In this document: one piece after another, positions 59,701-64,000 of the stretch
Numbering within the stretch: position 1 is the first letter of the stretch
How the letters are laid out: each line of letters opens with the position of its first letter
Assembly (NCBI GenBank): GCA_000708835.1
Contig: DF237016.1
Span: 179,837 to 243,836, forward strand
Length of the DNA: 64,000 nucleotides
Direction of reading: 5' to 3'
Origin: Klebsormidium nitens
Lineage: Eukaryota; Streptophyta; Klebsormidiophyceae; Klebsormidiales; Klebsormidiaceae
Notes under the pieces: model-generated
What the model was told of the DNA's origin: nothing
What the model saw: the letters and a program-made list of their open reading frames with translations, nothing else
Database searches by the model: none
Translations under genes and position numbers: made by a program

Positions 59701-62028
59701 GAGCGGCTCAATTACGTACTGGTGCGACACCACCAGCACCTTCTCCCCGCGCTCGACACGTGGCAGCACCTTGTCCTCCATGAAAAGGCGCGCGCGCTCA
59801 TACACCTTCTTCATCGTCTCGCCCTGAGGGGGCGCCTCGTACGCTGAGTGCATAAAGTGCTCGAACGGCTCGTAGCCGAACGCCTGTATAAGGAACAAAC
59901 GGTGGGTTTGTATAACCTTCGCTCAGTGGTTCGAGATTGGTAAAGGTGAAGGAATCACGTCAATGTGGTGATGTCAACTTGACGTCAAAACGAGCTCACC
60001 CTGCAGGGTCCGGAGCATTCGAGAGTGCACGTCACTGGACGGTTGATTGTGATCAAAACCAGGTGGTTATGAACGGACTCTACATACTACCTGTTGACGG
60101 CTTTAAGACAGGATCACTTTTGTGAGTGATTTCGAATTACGTAGCAGGACCTGGTAACTCCCGTTTCACTTAAGAGCCACTTTACTTGAGATAGTCGCCC
60201 GGGAGACTTCTCGGTACGGTTGGCTTGGTGGTTAGGGTGGGTCCGGGTGCGCAGCGCATTATTCTGCCGGTTAGGGTTTCCAACAGTGTTCGCCCGGGTA
60301 GCTCGGATCTTAAATGAAAAGGCTGTTAAATGGATTGGGAGTTGCCAGTATGATCATAGCGGGCCAATCTCTAAGGTGGCTGTGTTTGAACCCGGTAGCT
60401 GTGACCCTTAGGGGACTTTAACCACAGGTTCATGAGCTGGTCGACAAGCTTCAACCATGAACTAACCAGGTCGATCTTGACTCTACTACTGAAGTTTCAC
60501 ACTGGATCCAGAAACAGCGTGACAGCCGAATCAAATTGCATGAAGCCACTTGCCTGCCTCAGCAGAGCAATGCTGCGCCCGGCAAACGTCCCAAACGAGC
60601 GCTCTGCGATCCTGCCGTCCTGTTCCGGTTCCGTTCCTTTGATTCCGGCCTCCTCCAGCGCGAGCTTGCACGTTTGGCGCGCTCTGAGCATGTACGACAC
60701 GTACACTTTGTCAAAGTGCGCGAGCTTCTTTGCCTTGATGTCCAGCCCCGCGCGCCGCGCCTGGTTCTGACCGAAGGGGGTGAGGGCCACGTCGAAAACG
60801 CCTGTGAGGGAGAAAGAAGGGTTGTTGGTTCGATGCGAAACAGGCTGGTACTGTTCGATTCATAGGCTTTTGTTGAAACATCTAAATAGCTGATTTCTTG
60901 AATTTTGATGACCTGGGACAAACCCATGTCCCCTAGTGCTGCCGATGGAAAACCAGTGGAGATCTGATATAATCTGAACAGCTGGACAAATCACAACGGG
61001 CACGATCAGCCCTTGCCACTTGGCCGGGCTTGGCTTTGAGGGAACGCTCAAGTGCAACCTGCTGGCGTTCCGATAAAAGTCTGCATAAGCAAGAAGATTG
61101 TGTTCGCTGTCCTATCAGAGGGTTGCCGTCAAAACATGCCGCTGCTGTTGGGCAAGGCATAGGCGCTGTGACGAGTTATGTAGGACGCAGTTTCTTCGTA
61201 GGAGATACATACAGCTGTAACACATCCCAAGTTCCAAAAGCCAGGCCAGGGAGAAGAGGGAACAGGAGGGTTTGAACTTTCCGGCATACTATTAGGTGTC
61301 TTGTTTCACACAAGGGGTCAGCTCCCAAATCCTGAGGCGCCGTGATGAGCTGATTACCATCAGCCTTGCTCTACCCTTGTCCTTTAGCTGACTTTGGATG
61401 TTCAGGGTTGAATCCCACAAACAAATTCAGCCTCTGACGTTCGTATTCAATCTGCATAATTCGGATACAGGATGGACTAACCTTGGGACTCACAGATCTT
61501 ATAATAACATCAGCAGTATTTTCTTCCATTTCAGAAAAGTGGGCTCGTGAGGGGCAACCCATCGGCTCTACTTCTTTGATGTGACCAAAGCCCTAGCTGC
61601 CTGAGGTCCTTCACCAGATCCCCTGAAGATACACCGACACACAGTTGTTGTTCCCCTTGTGTTAAACTCCACTCATACAAGTACTTTCGAACAACGAGCA
61701 ATGTTGGGCTTTACTCCTCATTGCCATGTTGCTGACATACTAGGTACATAGACTTTACCCACAAAAGACACTCATGCAATAGTCTGAAGTTCTAGGAATA
61801 GCTGAGCTGGAAGAATGCCACAGAACGTGACTAGTGCATAATGTAGCATTGAAGGCTGAATGAAATTTTGTGTGGACGATGCCTGCCGAGTTGGGTACCA
61901 AATATGTACCAAGCAGAACTGAAGCCTTAAACTTGTTGGTTACCTGCAAAGCGTCCCTGGCGATTTGACTCAGACTCCCCGTGTCTGATGAAATACACCT
62001 CTCCCTTGCCGTTCTTCCCTTCCTCCAT
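53760..62028 (-). CDS. Histidine phosphatase / polytopic membrane / EF-hand fusion protein
   Basis: Ten exons keep phase from ATG to TAA: 61944-62028, 60554-60801, 59654-59883, 58742-58940, 57795-58064, 57098-57255, 56081-56246, 55456-55627, 54988-55175 and 53760-53993, giving 649 residues. Residues 10-188 are a phosphoglycerate-mutase-type histidine phosphatase: RHGES (His16 phospho-acceptor), SYMLRARQT (Arg68), ERSFGTFAG (Glu95), GET at 132-134 and VVSHQYVIEPL (His165). Residues 227-550 contain about nine hydrophobic helices (e.g. LNLSPLLFIVGLLLRWYF, AFIYFAQFVARVIVMVPLLL, FFYILLAVGLGVPGAIAQIW, FWLSLFFFIVP). Residues 581-592 (DTDKSNSLTLLE) and 623-634 (DSDGSGDVEFDE) are EF-hand loops. The architecture suggests a calcium-responsive membrane enzyme or transporter; function unknown. 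Intron 2 is GC-AG. An acceptor 27 bases upstream of the ATG suggests a leader exon. The transporter-like part is not assigned to a family. Confidence 0.88.
53938..54440 (-). repeat. Duplicated start of the last exon inside the preceding intron
   Basis: The first 56 or so bases of exon 10 of the phosphatase-EF-hand gene, with their AG acceptor, recur at 54240-54300 with a few differences (AACGG for GTCGG). The downstream intron sequence is repeated too (GGGAGGTTTT, GTTAAACG, TTGGGCGGT, CTTAGAGCAAG), so about 200-300 bases were duplicated in tandem. The extra copy lies upstream in the direction of transcription. Confidence 0.85.
56874..56945 (-). repeat. Copy of the end of exon 6 in the following intron
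   Basis: This stretch repeats 57091-57160, the last 60 or so coding bases of exon 6 (YILLAVGLGVPGAIAQIWR) plus its GTGGGT donor, with about ten changes. It lies inside intron 6. The flanks (GGTTAGAA, ACCAG, GCCTTGGAA-type sequence) are also repeated, so a larger segment was duplicated. Confidence 0.85.
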
Positions 62029-64000
62029 GAAAGCAGCATCGTGACTTATCTTGGATAGCTCTGCACATGTACAGGAAGGAAATTTTGAAACGCTTGTACA
62101 GCATTTGCAGTCGTTGGTGGATTTATGTGGATAAGGGCCAGGATTAGACATGTAGTAAACATATGACATCCACTCCAGGGTCCTAAGAAAAGGTGTTGAG
62201 CGATGGTTGAGAAGTCCACGTACTATTAGCTAGACATCCAACACCTGGATTGCAACACCGCAACAAGGAACTAGAAGATACAACCTGGCTATCAACTTTT
62301 GGAATGTGCCTAGGGAGAGAGATCCTGAATCAGGAAGCTGCATAACTGAAGTTGTATGGCTTTGATATGGCTTTGATGTGAACCAGGACCAAAGAGAAAC
62401 AACATGCTAATGAAAATGTGTGTTGACCACAGGCTAGCTTTCTGCACATGAAGACGCTCTGAACTGAAGGCTTTCACAAAAAGATGACAACTTGGCTAAC
62501 TTTGAAGCTTCCCAGAGTTTTCTGACACATCTCATAGGAAACTTTGGTCAATCATGACTCGTGGGTCCAGACCGTCAACACCTTTCGTGCTTTTAAGGAG
62601 CAAGTTTTTGTTCCATGCTCCTCAATATGAGCTGACAAAACCTTAAGAGCCAATCCTTTTCTTGGTTTCCCCCACGAGTGCCGCATTACTATTCTGGCGA
62701 ATACCGTGTAGACAGACTTGCTGGTTACCCTGGACTCTGTTGCCCAATGGTTGAGAGTCACAAAAGCCAACAACTTTTCAAAGATAAGAGACACCCCGCC
62801 TGAGTAAGAAGGCAGCAGGGTGACCTGACAGATGTCCCGTCTTGCACACAAGAGAACCCAAATGAACCCCTTGGAACATCCTGGTTCATTTTTATCATCT
62901 GCCACACCTCTTCAAGACACACCTAAAGTGGACAGCCCATAACCATAAGCAGCTTCTGATTATGGACCACGAGTCGTTTACTTTAGTTTTGCAACTTTCT
63001 CGATCTTCTTGCAGCGGGTTTGACTTCTCACCGGCTTCATTATGCAAGCTATCGTACGGCTGACCCCCTGGCATTTCCATGACGCTGCGAGCTCCTTCCG
63101 TTTTGGGGCTCTGAGAAGTCGTGACCCTGTCCCCCATGTACTTGGCCACAAACTCGACGTGAGCTCAGGACAAGGCCGAGCTTAGATAAGCTCGCAACTA
63201 AGTTCTGGTGCTTCCTTTGTGCTTCAAGAGGAGAATGCGTGGTGCTCCAAGAAGAGAATGCAATCAGATTTCTCTTTCGAGAGGACTAGAATGCTTGTTG
63301 CTTCAAGAAGAGGATGCTTGGCGCTAAATTCAAGAAGAGAATGGGAAGTGCAAATGTACCAAATACACATGGTAGTCCGTGACGGTCCGTGACCCGTCTC
63401 TCGGAATTGCAGCCTTCAATGCTCAGCATTCATTCACCGTCCAATTTCCAAGCGTGCCCGCTGACGTGTTGTAGAATTAATTAGGGCTCACGCAGAACCT
63501 AGTTTGTACTGGTCTTGACGGATCTGATGTGTTTCAGGCTCAGCCACTCACAGTGGGTTGCCAGATCGATGGTGGAGTCGTGGAGGACAGCACATTCTGC
63601 TTTAATTCAAAAACACTCATGATCAGAGGAATCTTACGTACGAATTCATGGGATATCCTGACTCTTGAGGTTATCCGCAGAACTGCTATTTATAGGTATG
63701 CGTGCTGATTGCGGAAACAGGGTCAAAATCTGCTTTGTCTTCGGGCATGTCAGTCAGGATACCCCTGTGACAACACGAGCTATGTTACCAACCGCAAATG
63801 GTTGCTCAGACTTGCTCTGTCACTGTGTATCAACCCGGTCGTGGGATTAAATATTGTCAATGCAAATTACCGGTACCTGAATGAGCAGTCAGTCAGGACT
63901 CAGGATATTGCATGCGGAGCCTGGAGGCTCTAGAGTCTAGCCTCTAGCTCTGTTCACAGGATATCCTGACTGACATACCGTAACCCAGACTCCATAGGTA
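62029..64000. other. Intergenic region at window end, small repeat cluster
   Basis: Sequence just above 62028 probably includes the 5' untranslated exon of the fusion gene. At 63215-63350 GCTTCAAGAAGAGAATGC and close variants occur about five times at 22-45-base spacing. Near 63640-63970 the palindrome TCAGGATATCCTGA and partial versions occur four times. No gene is recognised. Confidence 0.45.

Noticed and set aside
1-64000. tRNA, rRNA and riboswitch genes
   Set aside because: Scanning by eye for T-loop sequences with matching acceptor stems found isolated GTTCGAA/TTCAAAT motifs but no complete cloverleaf; no rRNA motif was seen. A covariance-model search would settle this.

Overview
This is nuclear DNA from an intron-rich eukaryote, most likely a streptophyte green alga of the Klebsormidium type. 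The organism call is an inference. It rests on a plant-type nucleotide-sugar transporter, a universal-stress-protein gene of the kind found in plants, a cilium gene (IFT121) that most land plants have lost, G+C near 50 %, introns of about 100-1000 bases, and two short runs of N from a draft assembly. No CRISPR array, tRNA, rRNA or bacterial operon was found.

Layout, left to right. 37-259 (-): first exon of a DMT/YdcZ-like membrane protein that runs off the window. 2195-6417 (-): six-exon gene joining a universal stress domain to a long coiled-coil tail. 8469-10451 (+): multi-exon gene with a possible cyclin box. 12478-16111 (-): nine-exon CMP-sialic-acid/UDP-sugar transporter homologue. 16967-18962 (+): unrecognised basic, low-complexity protein. 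19.3-21.1 kb: repeat-rich stretch with an array of short palindromes, a perfect 44-bp hairpin and a hAT-like MITE with an 8-bp target duplication. 21462-22562 (-): single-exon ankyrin protein. 23.2-24.8 kb: assembly gap and an 809-bp non-autonomous element. 27528-28574 (+): unrecognised acidic-tailed protein. 31727-42895 (-): complete 19-exon IFT121/WDR35 gene. 44311-50297 (+): multi-exon Crypton-type tyrosine recombinase ending in a GCR1-like DNA-binding domain. 50.3-53.7 kb: GC island, PHD-finger remnant, short repeats. 53760-62028 (-): complete ten-exon gene fusing a histidine phosphatase to a polytopic membrane region and an EF-hand pair. The last 2 kb has no gene.

The genes are independent units, not a pathway. 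The most notable items are the Crypton-like recombinase, the phosphatase/membrane/EF-hand fusion, frequent GC-AG introns with an AG|GCAAG donor, and duplications of exon edges inside three neighbouring introns. Exon models were built by hand from splice sites, reading-frame phase and remembered family motifs; no search or alignment was run.
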